A stretch of 64,000 bases of DNA from Alphaproteobacteria bacterium. GTDB lineage: Bacteria > Pseudomonadota > Alphaproteobacteria > Acetobacterales > Acetobacteraceae. The stretch is taken from positions 26,048-90,047 of the forward strand of contig JAFKFI010000060.1 of the NCBI GenBank assembly GCA_017307285.1, read 5' to 3'. A model generated the notes under the pieces. The model saw only the letters and a list, made by a program, of their open reading frames with translations. It did no database searches and was not told where the DNA came from. Of the stretch, positions 18,017 through 29,204 are shown piece after piece. The position numbers and the translations under genes were made by a program. Positions within the stretch are counted from its first letter, which is position 1, and every line of letters begins with the position of its first letter.

Positions 18017-18733
18017 TCACGACCCCTCCAGGCCGAAATATGCCCGGTGCAGCGCGTCGTCGGCGTGCAGCGCCTCGACCGTGCCCTCGAACCCGACGCG
18101 GCCGGCTTCGAGGGTGAACACCCGGTCGGCGAGGTCGAGAAAAGCGACATTCTGCTCGGCGATCAGCAGCGCGAGGCCGCTCTCGCGGAAGCGGCCCAGC
18201 ACCTCGATCACCTGCGAGACGAACAGCGGCGAGAGACCGGCGGAGGGCTCGTCCATCACCAAGAGTCGCGGGCCGGCGGCGAGCGCCTTGGCGATGCCGA
18301 GCATCTTGCGCTGGCCGCCCGACAGCGCTCCGGCCAGCGCGGATTTGCGCTCGGCGAGGGCGGGGAAGATACCGTACAGCTCCTCGGTGCGCGCCCGCAG
18401 GGTGGCGCGCTCGACGAACTGGCCGCCGATTCGGAGATTCTCCTCGATGGAGAGGCCGGTGAACACGCCGATCTCCGACATGTAGGCGAGGCCCCGCCGC
18501 ACCCGGTGATCTGTCCGCATCCGCGTGATGTCGTCGCCCGCGAAACGCACCGCGCCGCGCCATGCCGGCATCAGGCCGAGCAGCACCTTGAGGAACGTCG
18601 TCTTGCCCGCGCCGTTGGGGCCGAGCAGGACCACGCTCTCCCGCTCGTTCACCGCCACGCCGGCGCCCCACAGCACCTGCACCTTGCCGTAGCCCGCCTC
18701 GATGCCGGAGGCGGTGAGCAGGTCGCCGGTCAT
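18017..18733 (-). CDS. livF: Branched-chain amino acid type ABC transporter ATPase
   Basis: A 238-residue ATPase with Walker A GPNGAGKTT, signature LSGGQRKM, Walker B LLVMDEPSAGLSP and the switch His replaced by Gln in IAEQN, all characteristic of LivF. It energises uptake together with LivG. Its ATG overlaps the livG stop by four bases. It is last in the livHMGF order (transcribed right to left), behind the binding-protein gene at 21379. Confidence 0.93.
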   Translation of the reverse strand: MTGDLLTASGIEAGYGKVQVLWGAGVAVNERESVVLLGPNGAGKTTFLKVLLGLMPAWRGAVRFAGDDITRMRTDHRVRRGLAYMSEIGVFTGLSIEENLRIGGQFVERATLRARTEELYGIFPALAERKSALAGALSGGQRKMLGIAKALAAGPRLLVMDEPSAGLSPLFVSQVIEVLGRFRESGLALLIAEQNVAFLDLADRVFTLEAGRVGFEGTVEALHADDALHRAYFGLEGS

Positions 18734-19452
18734 GCCGGGACGTGCCCGCCGAGGAACACTTGCACGACGGTCGGATCGCGGGTCGCCTCGCCCAAGGTGC
18801 CCTCGAATATCTCGCGGCCGGCGTTCATCACGATGACGCGGTCCGTCACCTTGTCGATGAAGCCCATCAGATGCTCGACGACCAGCAACGCCATGCCGTC
18901 GTCAGCCAGCCCGCGCAGCCGGTCGGCCATGCGGCCAAGCTCGGCCGGATTGAGCCCGGCGGCGAGCTCGTCCACCAGCAACAGACGCGGCCGTGTGGCG
19001 AGCGCGCGGGCGAGGTCGAGCGTCTTTTGCTGCGCGCTGTTGAGATCGCCCGCCGGATGCTCGGCGTGCCGGTCAAGTTCGAGCGAGGCGAGGAGGGTCG
19101 GCAGGTCCACCGGCTCGCCGGTGTTGCCGTAGGTCGCCGCGATCTCCACATTCTCCCGCACGCTGAGCGACAGGAACGGCTTGGGCGACTGGAACGTCCG
19201 GTTGATCCCGCCGCGCGCCAGCAGATGCGAGCGAGTGCCGCCGATCGAGCGGCCCTCGAACACCACCGCTCCGCCATCGGGAGCGTATAGGCCGGAGATG
19301 ACGTTGATGCAGGTGGTCTTGCCGGAGCCGTTCGGCCCGACCAGCCCCAGCACCTCCCCGGAAGCGAGATGGAACGACACGCCGTCGAGGGCGCGGAAGC
19401 CGCCGAAGCGCTTCACCAGCCCGCGCACTTCGAGCAGCGGCTCAGGGGACAC
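18730..19452 (-). CDS. livG: Branched-chain amino acid type ABC transporter ATPase
   Basis: A 240-residue ATPase. Walker A is GPNGSGKTT, the Q-loop region includes GINRTFQSPKPF and Walker B is LLLVDELAAGLNP. The signature is degenerate: LNSAQQKTLDLARAL instead of LSGGQ, which is seen in some LivG-like subunits. The switch His is in VVEHLMGFI. It starts with GTG at 19452, overlapping livM by 11 bases, and ends four bases into livF. Confidence 0.92.
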   Translation of the reverse strand: MSPEPLLEVRGLVKRFGGFRALDGVSFHLASGEVLGLVGPNGSGKTTCINVISGLYAPDGGAVVFEGRSIGGTRSHLLARGGINRTFQSPKPFLSLSVRENVEIAATYGNTGEPVDLPTLLASLELDRHAEHPAGDLNSAQQKTLDLARALATRPRLLLVDELAAGLNPAELGRMADRLRGLADDGMALLVVEHLMGFIDKVTDRVIVMNAGREIFEGTLGEATRDPTVVQVFLGGHVPA

Positions 19453-20374
19453 GGATGCCCCTCCTGGTGGCCAGGGACACGAGGCCGTTGGGCAGGAACA
19501 GCACGAGGGCGACGATCAGCACGCCATAGATCAGCTGGAAATACTGCGGCACGGTGATGCCGATGGTGTTGTAGACGCCGTAGAGGATCACCACGCCGAG
19601 GATCGGCCCGATCAGCGTCGTGGCGCCGCCGAACAGCACGAACACGGTGGCGAAAATGCTGAATTGGATGTTGAACGCGGTATCTGGGTAGAACACCGAG
19701 ATGTGCCAGGCGTAGACACCGCCGACCAATCCCGCGATCAGCGCCGACAGCAGCCAGGCGATGGTGCGTCCTCGCACGACCGACACGCCGGCCATCGCGG
19801 CGCTCACCGTGTCCTCGCGGATCGCCTGCAAGGCAAGGCCGAACCGCGAGTTGCGCAGCCAGACCACCACGACGAGCGAGAATAACAGCACCGCGACACC
19901 GACCTGGTAGCTGAACATCGGCGCGAACACGCCCGACAGCGACACGCCGTAGGGGCCTTTGGTGACGTCTTCCAGTGCGGGATTGGCGACGATCTCGTAA
20001 ACCGACTGCGCGGCGGCGAGGCTGGCGATGGCGAAATAGGCACCGGAGAGGCGCAGGAGCGGCGTGAGGATCGCCGCGAGGATGAGCGCGGCGACGCCGG
20101 CGGCCGCCATAGCGGCGAGCGGCGGCCAATTGAGGTGCATCACCGTCAGCGCGAAGCCGTAGGCGCCCGCGCCGAAGAAGCCGACATACCCGAACGGCAG
20201 ATAACCGGTGAAGCCGTACAGCACGTTGAGCCCCTGCGACAGAGCGAGGAACGTCACGAAGTTGAACAACAACAGCTCGTTCGAGTAGCCGAACGGCAGC
20301 GCCGCCATGATCGCGGTGACGACCAGCGCGATCAGGAGGTCGCCCGTCCCTCGGCGTCCGACGGTTCTACGCAC
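19442..20374 (-). CDS. livM: Branched-chain amino acid type ABC transporter permease
   Basis: A 310-residue inner-membrane permease with around nine hydrophobic segments and the LivM motifs LLLFNFVTFLALSQGLNVLYGFTGYLPFG (first membrane region) and GGATTLIGPILGVVILYGV near the C-terminus. It pairs with LivH. The start codon is GTG at 20374, overlapping the end of livH by eight bases, so the operon is tightly coupled. Confidence 0.92.
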   Translation of the reverse strand: MRRTVGRRGTGDLLIALVVTAIMAALPFGYSNELLLFNFVTFLALSQGLNVLYGFTGYLPFGYVGFFGAGAYGFALTVMHLNWPPLAAMAAAGVAALILAAILTPLLRLSGAYFAIASLAAAQSVYEIVANPALEDVTKGPYGVSLSGVFAPMFSYQVGVAVLLFSLVVVVWLRNSRFGLALQAIREDTVSAAMAGVSVVRGRTIAWLLSALIAGLVGGVYAWHISVFYPDTAFNIQFSIFATVFVLFGGATTLIGPILGVVILYGVYNTIGITVPQYFQLIYGVLIVALVLFLPNGLVSLATRRGIRVP

Positions 20375-21242
20375 GCCGCACCTGCCGCCCCAACAGCCCC
20401 TCCGGCCGGATGAGCAGGACGCCGATCAGCAGGAGATTGGGCAGCAAATTGGCCCAGGAGCTGAGATAGGTCTGCATCAAGAGCAACGATACGCCGTAGA
20501 CGATGCCGCCGAGCACGGTGCCGAGTGGGTTGCCCAGGGTGCCGACCACGATCACCGCGAAGGCAGCGATGGTGATGTCGCCGCCGATCGCCGGCGTCAC
20601 GCTGCCCAGCATGAACGGCTCGAACACCCCGGCGATGCCCGCCAGCGCGATGCCGATACCGAAGGCGATGGCCGAGACGCGATGCACGTCGATGCCGGTC
20701 GCCAGTGCCTCGTCGCGCGACACCATCACCGCGCGCGTCAGGGTGCCGAGCCGGGTGCGGTAGAGATAGAGGTAGACGAGGATCACCGCGACGGCGCTCA
20801 CCGCCGCTCCGAACGCCCAGGCGGACGGGACCGACTGGCCGAGGATGCGGACCGGACCGGTGCCGAGCACGCGGCCGGGGATCGAGCGCTCGGTGGTGCC
20901 GAAGAAGATCGATGCCAGCGCCTCGATGATCTGCGACAGGCCGAAGAACAGGATGATCGACAGCATCTCGGAATCGCGCGAGACCAGCAGGCGCGGCACG
21001 ATCAGGTAGTAGATCGGCAGCCCCACCAGCACGAACACGACGAGCACCGCGACGGCGGCGACCAGCGGGTGCAGGCCGAACAGGGTGAACAGCCAGTATG
21101 CCGCGAAGGCACCCAGCATCAGGAAGTCGCCATGCGCCAAATTGACGATGCGCATGACGCCGAAAATCAGGTTCAGCCCGAGGCCGACCAGGGTGAAGTA
21201 GAGCCCGAACAGCAGGCCGCCGAAGAGGGCGTGGGTTAGCAT
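20367..21242 (-). CDS. livH: Branched-chain amino acid type ABC transporter permease
   Basis: A 291-residue permease with the LivH signatures GLGLNLIFGVMRIVNLAHGDF near the N-terminus and GTLGNPLGTVLGGIVYGV near the C-terminus. It starts at ATG 21242. A 136-base gap containing a fragment of a genomic repeat separates it from the binding-protein gene upstream. Confidence 0.93.
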   Translation of the reverse strand: MLTHALFGGLLFGLYFTLVGLGLNLIFGVMRIVNLAHGDFLMLGAFAAYWLFTLFGLHPLVAAVAVLVVFVLVGLPIYYLIVPRLLVSRDSEMLSIILFFGLSQIIEALASIFFGTTERSIPGRVLGTGPVRILGQSVPSAWAFGAAVSAVAVILVYLYLYRTRLGTLTRAVMVSRDEALATGIDVHRVSAIAFGIGIALAGIAGVFEPFMLGSVTPAIGGDITIAAFAVIVVGTLGNPLGTVLGGIVYGVSLLLMQTYLSSWANLLPNLLLIGVLLIRPEGLLGRQVRRA

Positions 21243-21283
21243 TCGCGCTTGGCTTGGCTCGGACCCTCGCCGGTGTCACGAGA

Positions 21284-21345
21284 CCCCTCACCCCGGCCCT
21301 TGGTCCGCTCTTCGCGGCCCAAGCCCACAAGGGGAGAGGGAGAAG
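21284..21345. repeat. Partial copy of an intergenic inverted-repeat element
   Basis: CCCCTCACCCCGGCCC at 21284-21299 and CCCACAAGGGGAGAGGGAGAAG at 21324-21345 are the reverse complement of the right arm of the repeat at 48138-48220. They are split here by 24 unrelated bases. The copy sits between livH and the binding-protein gene, where it could alter relative expression. Confidence 0.75.
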
Positions 21346-21378
21346 TTGGCGCGGCCGCTTGCCGGGAGGGAGTGCTCC

Positions 21379-22626
21379 TCAAGGCTTGCCGAACACTGGC
21401 TTGCCGGTCGCCAGATCGTGCGGGTAGACCACGGTGATCTTCACGCCCTTGCCCTCGGGATGGACTTGCCCGAGCGGCGTGATCTCGCCGATCTGGGCGC
21501 CGTGCTCGTCGAGCTCGAAGGTGCCGTCCAGTGTCTTGAGCTTGCCCGAGAGCCCGAACACCGCCTTGCGCAGATCGGCCTGACTCAGGCTGTCGGCGTG
21601 CGCCAGCGTCTCCTGCAGCACCAGTGCCGTCGTGTAGCCGGCGATCGCATTGAACCCATACGCGACGCCGCTGCCGGCGTTGGCCTTCTCGAACATCTTG
21701 CGGAACTCGGCCTCGGTCGGGCCGACCTCCGGCTTGTAGGCGATCGCGGCCGAGGTGACATAGGTAAACACGCCGTCGAGCCCCTGCGGGCCGACATTCT
21801 TGACCAGTTCGTCGGTCTCGATGCCGGGATAGATCGCGAACAGGAAGCGGAACTTGTTGCCGGAATCCTGCAAATTGCGCAGGAAGGCGATGTCGTTGCC
21901 GGTGTAGCCGAGCGCGATCACCGCGTCCGGATCGGCGGCGGCGATGTTGTTGATGAGCACCGTGTAGCTCGACGTGTTGGTCGGCACGCCTTGGTCGTAG
22001 ACGATCTCCAGCCCGGAGTCCGGCGTCTTGAGGAAGCCGCGCAGCGCGGTCGCCTGGGTGCCGGTGAAGTCGTTGGTGGAGTACAGCAGCGCCACCTTCT
22101 TGATGCCGGCCTTCACGCCGTCATCCTTGAGGAAGTCGGCGATGTATTTCGGCCAGATCGTCGACACCGGATCGGCCAGCAGCGCGATGTATGGATTGTT
22201 CTGAAAGAACGTCGCCCCGGTGCCGGTCGGGTCGAACAGGAATTGCTTGTGCTCGCGCGCGATCGGCACCGCGACGGAGGTGAGTACCGAGCCGGAATCG
22301 GCGACCAGCAGGTCCACCTTGTCCTGCGTGATGAGCTGATTGTACAGCGTCGCGGCCGTGGCGGTGGAGCTCTGGTCGTCGTAGGAAATCAGTTTCAGCG
22401 GGATCTTCTTGTTGAATGCCTTGACGAAGGCGCCGCCGCTCGCGTTGGTCTGATCGACCCATAGCTTGAGCCCGAGATAGACCGGCATCGAGATGCTGGC
22501 GTACGGGCCGGAGCCGGCGTGCAGGTGGCCGATCTTGATCTCCGAGGGCGCCTCGGCGGCAAGCACTGGGCGCGCGAGTGCCAGGGGCACCAATGCAACT
22601 AGGCCCAGCAAAGCGCGGCGCAGCAT
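21379..22626 (-). CDS. ABC transporter substrate-binding protein, branched-chain amino acid type
   Basis: A 415-residue periplasmic protein. The signal peptide ends at ARPVLA, and the mature part begins with IKIGHLHAGSGPYASISMPVYLGLKLWVDQTNASGG as in Peripla_BP_6 receptors of Liv-type importers. It starts at ATG 22626 with GAAGGGAG upstream. It is the first gene of the importer operon, so it would normally be expressed most strongly. The ligand is not evident: this family also binds amides, urea, aromatic acids and short-chain acids. Confidence 0.92.
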   Translation of the reverse strand: MLRRALLGLVALVPLALARPVLAAEAPSEIKIGHLHAGSGPYASISMPVYLGLKLWVDQTNASGGAFVKAFNKKIPLKLISYDDQSSTATAATLYNQLITQDKVDLLVADSGSVLTSVAVPIAREHKQFLFDPTGTGATFFQNNPYIALLADPVSTIWPKYIADFLKDDGVKAGIKKVALLYSTNDFTGTQATALRGFLKTPDSGLEIVYDQGVPTNTSSYTVLINNIAAADPDAVIALGYTGNDIAFLRNLQDSGNKFRFLFAIYPGIETDELVKNVGPQGLDGVFTYVTSAAIAYKPEVGPTEAEFRKMFEKANAGSGVAYGFNAIAGYTTALVLQETLAHADSLSQADLRKAVFGLSGKLKTLDGTFELDEHGAQIGEITPLGQVHPEGKGVKITVVYPHDLATGKPVFGKP

Positions 22627-22786
22627 GGGCGGCTCCCTTCGTTCTGTCGGCGTGCGATATGACGGGCAGTTAGCCCGCGTCCGCTGCCTCGTCAAATTCG
22701 GGCGAGGGCGTGAACAAGGAACCGCTGGGCGTCGGTTTGGGTTTCCTTCCCCAGCCGGCGAGATCGCCGCGCGCGCAGGACACGCC

Positions 22787-24067
22787 ATGATGCGCCATCG
22801 CTCGCTTCCAACCCTGGTACTGAGCCGGCTTCAGCGCCGTCTCGGGGACTCGTCGCTGCCGCTGCGGCTGGTGTTCTGGGATGGTGCGGCGCTCGCTTTC
22901 GGTCCCACGCCGACGGTGACGATCACACTCCGCTCGCCGCGCGTGCTGCGGATGTTCCTTACCGGCAATATCGGCCGGCTCGGGCAGGCCTATGTCGAGG
23001 GCGAGATCGGCGTCGAGGGGCGGTTGCAGGACGTGCTGCAGGTCGGCGTTGCCATCGCCGAGCGCGTCGGGCGCGTCCCGCTTCTCCGTCACACCGCGCC
23101 GTTGCTCGCGCGCCTGCGGCCACGCCACACGCGCCGGCGCGACGCAGCGGCGATCGGCTACCATTACGACGTCTCGAACGAGTTCTACGGGCTCTGGCTC
23201 GATCGACACATGGTGTACTCCTGTGCCTATTATCGGACCGGCAGCGAGACGCTCGATGCGGCGCAGGAGCAGAAGCTCGACCATATCTGCCGCAAGCTGC
23301 GTCTCGCGCCTGGCCTCACGCTGCTCGACATCGGCTGCGGTTGGGGCGGGCTGCTGCATTGGGCGGCGGCGCGCTACGGCATCAGCGGCGTCGGGGTGAC
23401 GCTCAGCGAGCGGCAATACGAATACGCCCGGGCGCGGATCGCCGCGGCGGGGCTCGCCGACCGGGTTGAGATCCGGCTGCAGGATTATCGCGACGTGCCG
23501 GGCGAGGCGCGCTTCGATCGGATCGTTTCAGTGGGCATGTACGAGCATGTCGGGATCGCCAATCTCCCGACCTATTTCGGCGGCATTGCGCGCCTGCTGA
23601 AGCCGGGCGGCGTCGCGCTCAATCACGGCATCACGATGAGCGACCGCGACGGGCACGCCGGCGGGCCTCCCGGCGGCGAGTTCATCGACCGCTACGTCTT
23701 TCCCGGCGGCGAATTGCCGCACATCTCGCGCGTGCTCTACGAAATCGCCGGCAGCGGGCTGGAGATCATCGACGTCGAGGATCTGCGGCCGCACTACCCG
23801 CCGACCCTGCTGCATTGGCTGCGCCGGCTCGAGGCCTCGCGGGGCGAGGTCATCCGCATCGCCGGCGAGCAGCGTTACCGCATCTGGCGTATGTATCTGG
23901 CCGGAATGGCCTATGCGTTCGACCGCGGCTTGCTCTCGGTGGCGCAGGTGCTGGTGTGCAAGCGGGACGAAACCGGTTGGGCGGCGCGGCCGTGGACGCG
24001 AGAGCATCAGTATGGCGGTGGCGCCCCGGCGGCGCTCATCGCGTCGCCGGACTGGGGGGAATTGTAG
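22787..24067 (+). CDS. cfa: Cyclopropane-fatty-acyl-phospholipid synthase
   Basis: A 426-residue enzyme that methylenates unsaturated acyl chains of membrane phospholipids with S-adenosylmethionine. The N-terminal lipid-binding part (residues about 1-110) precedes the methyltransferase domain: YHYDVSNEFYGLWLD, SAM site LLDIGCGWGGL, GVTLSERQYEYA and VGMYEHVG, all family hallmarks. The C-terminal segment includes HYPPTLLHWLRR. I start at ATG 22787; a second ATG follows immediately. It is divergent from the binding-protein gene. Confidence 0.94.
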   Translation: MMRHRSLPTLVLSRLQRRLGDSSLPLRLVFWDGAALAFGPTPTVTITLRSPRVLRMFLTGNIGRLGQAYVEGEIGVEGRLQDVLQVGVAIAERVGRVPLLRHTAPLLARLRPRHTRRRDAAAIGYHYDVSNEFYGLWLDRHMVYSCAYYRTGSETLDAAQEQKLDHICRKLRLAPGLTLLDIGCGWGGLLHWAAARYGISGVGVTLSERQYEYARARIAAAGLADRVEIRLQDYRDVPGEARFDRIVSVGMYEHVGIANLPTYFGGIARLLKPGGVALNHGITMSDRDGHAGGPPGGEFIDRYVFPGGELPHISRVLYEIAGSGLEIIDVEDLRPHYPPTLLHWLRRLEASRGEVIRIAGEQRYRIWRMYLAGMAYAFDRGLLSVAQVLVCKRDETGWAARPWTREHQYGGGAPAALIASPDWGEL

Positions 24068-24172
24068 CGGCTGGCGAATGTCGTTGGCGCCTTGGCTTCC
24101 ACCACCTTAGTCTGCGGCGCAAGCTGGTCGGATGCCGCACCTGACTGCGAGGCCATAGCGAAGGCGAAGGAT

Positions 24173-24799
24173 ATGATCGTCGTCCATCACCTGAACGACA
24201 GCCGCTCGCAGCGTATCCTCTGGCTGCTGGATGAGTTGGGCCTGCCGTACGAGGTGAAGAAATACCAGCGCAACGCGGAGACCCGGCTGGCACCTCCCGA
24301 GTTGAAGGCGGTGCATCCGCTCGGCAAGTCGCCGGTGATCACCGATAACGGACGCACCATCGCCGAGTCGGGCGCGATCATCGACTATGTGATCCGGCGG
24401 CATGGCGGCGGCCGGCTGCAGCCCGATCCGACGAGCCCGGCCTATGACGAGTACGTGCAGTGGCTGCATTTCGCCGAAGGCTCAGCCATGCTGCCGCTGC
24501 TCCTCAAGCTCTATGTCTCGCGCCTGGGCGAGGCGGGGGCGCCGCTGGCGCCGCGCATCGAGAGCGAGATTGCCAACCATCTCGGCTATGTCGACCGCGC
24601 CTTGCAGGGACGGGACTATCTGCTGGGGCCCGAGCTCACCGGGGCGGATGTCCAGCTGAGCTTCGTTGGCGAGATCGCCGGGTCGCGGGCGGATCGCGCG
24701 ACCTATCCTGCGCTCGACGCCTGGGTGAAGCGGTTCCAAGCCCGGCCGGCGTACCGCCGTGCCCTCGAACGCGGCGGGCCGTACGCCTTCGCGGGCTGA
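24173..24799 (+). CDS. Glutathione S-transferase family protein
   Basis: A 208-residue protein with the N-terminal thioredoxin fold (VHHLNDSRSQRILWLLDELGLPYEV; GKSPVITDNGRTIAESGAIIDYV, containing the cis-Pro and Glu-Ser glutathione-binding motif) and an alpha-helical C-terminal domain. It resembles beta/theta-like bacterial GSTs, where Ser10 or Ser12 could be catalytic. The ATG at 24173 has GAAGG six bases upstream. Cytosolic detoxification or thiol chemistry is the usual role. Confidence 0.9.
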   Translation: MIVVHHLNDSRSQRILWLLDELGLPYEVKKYQRNAETRLAPPELKAVHPLGKSPVITDNGRTIAESGAIIDYVIRRHGGGRLQPDPTSPAYDEYVQWLHFAEGSAMLPLLLKLYVSRLGEAGAPLAPRIESEIANHLGYVDRALQGRDYLLGPELTGADVQLSFVGEIAGSRADRATYPALDAWVKRFQARPAYRRALERGGPYAFAG

Positions 24800-24803
24800 T
24801 CCC

Positions 24804-24983
24804 TCACGGCCCCCTGATCCGCTCGAACCCCCAGAGCAGGAAGGCCATGCCGGCGCTGCCCACGACGAAGCCGCCGCCGATCCCCCACCAGATCGGCGCC
24901 TGGGTGCCGCCGCCCAGCCACGCGCCGAACAGCCCACCCACGACCATCAGCACCAGCGGCAGAAGGCAGCCGATCGCCAGCAT
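24804..24983 (-). CDS. Small membrane protein, 59 residues
   Basis: The frame begins MLAIGCLLPLVLMVVGGLFG and ends LLWGFERIRGP. It has two hydrophobic segments (about 3-22 and 33-52) separated by a glycine/tryptophan-rich loop (GGGTQAPIWWGIGGG). GGGAG lies about 10 bases before the ATG at 24983. It fills the gap between the GST gene, which converges on it, and grpE, which diverges from it. I do not recognise the family; a two-helix inner-membrane protein is all the sequence supports. Confidence 0.6.
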   Translation of the reverse strand: MLAIGCLLPLVLMVVGGLFGAWLGGGTQAPIWWGIGGGFVVGSAGMAFLLWGFERIRGP

Positions 24984-25065
24984 CGCATCGCTCCCGAATT
25001 TTCCCGCCGATCGTTAGCCATTTCGATCCGGCCCTAGAGTATAAACCGGTATAAGCCGGTCGCGG

Positions 25066-25093
25066 CTTGTCCGCCGCATCCGTCCGCCCTAAC
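25066..25093 (+). promoter_or_regulatory. Candidate heat-shock (sigma-32) promoter before grpE
   Basis: CTTGTC at 25066-25071 and CCTAAC at 25088-25093 are separated by 16 bases, close to the alphaproteobacterial sigma-32 pattern of CTTG and CYTAT-like boxes. The grpE ATG follows at 25104, which would leave a very short leader. The match is partial. Confidence 0.35.
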
Positions 25094-25103
25094 TGAACCC
25101 GCC

Positions 25104-25724
25104 ATGAACAGCGACACCGACAAGCCCCCCTTTTTCTCCGATATCCCAGCCGGCGAGGCGCAGGACAACGAGGTTCCCCGCACGCCGGAGCAGCTCATGC
25201 AGGCCGCCAGCGCCCGCATCGCCGCCCTGGAGGCGGAGCGCGACGAGATGCGCGATCGCTGGATGCGCTCGGAGGCCGAGATCGCCAATGTCCGCGCCCG
25301 CGGCAAGCGCGAGGTGGACGAGACCCGCCAATACGCGGTGCAGAAATTTGCCACCGACGTGGTCGAGGCGGCCGAGAACCTGCGGCGCGGCCTCGACAGC
25401 CTGCCCCAGCCCGCGGCTGGCGAGCCAGAGATGGTCGCCCGCCTGCGCGATGGCTTCGAGGGGGTGGAGCGGGGCTTCATGGGGGTCCTGGAGCGCAACG
25501 GCATCAAGCGCGAGGACCCCACCGGCGCCCCCTTCGACCCCAACCTGCACCAGGCAATGGCCGAGCAGGAGACCACCGCTCAGCCGCCCGGCACCGTGCT
25601 GCAGGCCTGGACCCCGGCCTGGACCCTCAACGGCCGGTTGATTCGCCCGGCGATGGTAGTGGTCGCCAAGGCACCGGCGCCGGAACAACCGGCCGGGGCT
25701 ACTCGGTTCAACCAGACGGTGTAG
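25104..25724 (+). CDS. grpE: Nucleotide exchange factor GrpE
   Basis: A 206-residue DnaK co-chaperone that releases ADP. It has an acidic/proline-rich N-terminus, a long coiled coil (about 35-85, ALEAERDEMRDRWMRSEAEIANVRAR) and a C-terminal beta domain with NGIKREDPTGAPFDPNLHQAM, the family signature region. It lies ahead of dnaK and dnaJ in the same direction. hrcA, often upstream, is not present here. Confidence 0.95.
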   Translation: MNSDTDKPPFFSDIPAGEAQDNEVPRTPEQLMQAASARIAALEAERDEMRDRWMRSEAEIANVRARGKREVDETRQYAVQKFATDVVEAAENLRRGLDSLPQPAAGEPEMVARLRDGFEGVERGFMGVLERNGIKREDPTGAPFDPNLHQAMAEQETTAQPPGTVLQAWTPAWTLNGRLIRPAMVVVAKAPAPEQPAGATRFNQTV

Positions 25725-25871
25725 TGGGTCGGGCGGGATGACATTTTCTGCCCAACAAACATGCAGCCCGCCCTTGCCGTGGCGCAAGGCGGTCAATACA
25801 TCCAGTCCATCTCACCGTAGGGACGCGGGCGGTGCTTCGGGCCGCGCGCATCCGCTGATAGGAGCGTCTTC

Positions 25872-27809
<1,938 letters not shown>

Positions 27810-27837
27810 TATTGATAGGCGGAGTGACTTGACCGAG

Positions 27838-27870
27838 TCGCGCCCGCGCTTCGAGAGAAGGCGGGCGCGA
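27838..27870 (+). terminator. Hairpin between dnaK and dnaJ
   Basis: A perfect 10-base inverted repeat, TCGCGCCCGC (27838-27847) and GCGGGCGCGA (27861-27870), with a 13-base loop. No T-run follows. It could attenuate read-through into dnaJ or mark a processing point, giving less DnaJ than DnaK. Confidence 0.5.
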
Positions 27871-27934
27871 TCTCATGTTGGCGGTGTGGTTTCATTGAGT
27901 CGCGCGGCGACTGCCACCCAGGTGAAAGACTGAG

Positions 27935-29092
27935 ATGGCGAAGCAGGATTATTATGCCACCCTCGGCGTGGCGCGGGACGCGGGGGCGGACGACCTCAAG
28001 AAGGCGTATCGCAAGCTCGCGATGCAGTTCCACCCCGACCGCAACCCGAACGACAAGAAGGCCGAGGCGCGGTTCAAGGAGGTCAGCGAGGCCTACGAGG
28101 TCCTCAAGGACGAGCAGAAGCGCGCTGCCTACGACCGGTTCGGCCACGCCGCGTTCGAGAACGGTGGCGGCGGCCCGGGCGGTTTCTCCGGCGGCTTCGA
28201 CTTCTCGGGCGGCGGCGCCGGCGGTCTCGGCGACATTTTCGACCAGATGTTCGGCGACTTCATGGGCAATCGGCGTGGCGGCGGCGGCCGCACGCGCGCC
28301 GGCGCCGATCTCCGTCAGGCCGTCGAGATCGAACTCGCGGAGGCTTTCACCGGCACGAAGGTCAACCTGCGCATGCCGACGCGCGTCGCGTGCGAGGCCT
28401 GTTCCGGCACCGGCTCGGAGGACAAGAAGGCCTCGGCCGATGCCTGCGCGACCTGCGGCGGCTCCGGCAGGGTGCGCGCCCAGCAGGGCTTCTTCCTCGT
28501 CGAGCGCACCTGTCCGACCTGCGGCGGCGCCGGCCGGATCATCCGCAATCCCTGTCGCGTTTGTCACGGCGCCGGGACGGTGCAGCGCGAGCGCTCGCTG
28601 CAAGTCGCCATCCCGGCGGGTGTCGAGGACGGCACGCGCATCCGCCTCGCCGGCGAGGGCGAGGCCGGCGGTCAAGGCGCGGCGGCGGGCGATCTCTACG
28701 TGCATGTCGGCATTCGCCCGCACCCTATCTTCCAGCGCGACGGCGCCAATCTGCTGATGCGCGTGCCGCTGCGCATGTCGCAGGCCGCACTCGGCGGCGA
28801 TGTCGAGGTGCCGTCGATCGACGGCAGCAAGGCGCGGGTGAAGATCCCGCCCGGCACCCAGACCGGCGACCAGTTCCGCCTACGCGGGAAAGGCTTCTCC
28901 GTGCTCCGCAGCACCGCGCGCGGCGATCTCTACATCCAGGTCGCCGTCGAGACGCCGCAGAACCTCACCCGGCGGCAGCGCGAGTTGCTGGAGGAATTCG
29001 AGGCCGAAGCGGTCTCCAACGACAAGGGCCATCCGGACAGTGAGGGCTTCTTCGCCAAGGTGAAGGAGTTCTTCGAGGGGACACGGGGCTAG
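27935..29092 (+). CDS. dnaJ: Co-chaperone DnaJ (Hsp40)
   Basis: A 385-residue type I J protein. The J-domain has [14 protein letters not shown] with the HPD motif, followed by a Gly/Phe-rich region (about 75-130). Four zinc-binding Cys repeats follow ([32 protein letters not shown]), then the C-terminal substrate domains. It stimulates DnaK ATPase. It starts at ATG 27935 downstream of dnaK. Confidence 0.98.
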   Translation: MAKQDYYATLGVARDAGADDLKKAYRKLAMQFHPDRNPNDKKAEARFKEVSEAYEVLKDEQKRAAYDRFGHAAFENGGGGPGGFSGGFDFSGGGAGGLGDIFDQMFGDFMGNRRGGGGRTRAGADLRQAVEIELAEAFTGTKVNLRMPTRVACEACSGTGSEDKKASADACATCGGSGRVRAQQGFFLVERTCPTCGGAGRIIRNPCRVCHGAGTVQRERSLQVAIPAGVEDGTRIRLAGEGEAGGQGAAAGDLYVHVGIRPHPIFQRDGANLLMRVPLRMSQAALGGDVEVPSIDGSKARVKIPPGTQTGDQFRLRGKGFSVLRSTARGDLYIQVAVETPQNLTRRQRELLEEFEAEAVSNDKGHPDSEGFFAKVKEFFEGTRG

Positions 29093-29156
29093 CGCGATCG
29101 CTTCACGCTGAACGACCGTCATCAACTCGGATAATGGTGGGGTCTGCGACGGCTGA

Positions 29157-29193
29157 GCCCTGCGGCCCTGCGCACGGCCGGAGCTGGCAGGGC
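29157..29193. terminator. Possible bidirectional terminator between convergent genes
   Basis: GCCCTGC at 29157-29163 and GCAGGGC at 29187-29193 form a seven-base stem, with further GGCC pairing inside. It lies between the stop of dnaJ and the stop of the convergent phosphodiesterase gene. No T-run. Confidence 0.3.
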
Positions 29194-29204
29194 GGCTTGG
29201 CGAC

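Noticed and set aside
25773..25800. Sigma-32 promoter directly upstream of dnaK (CTTGCC ... CAATAC)
   Set aside because: The second box departs too far from consensus to call.
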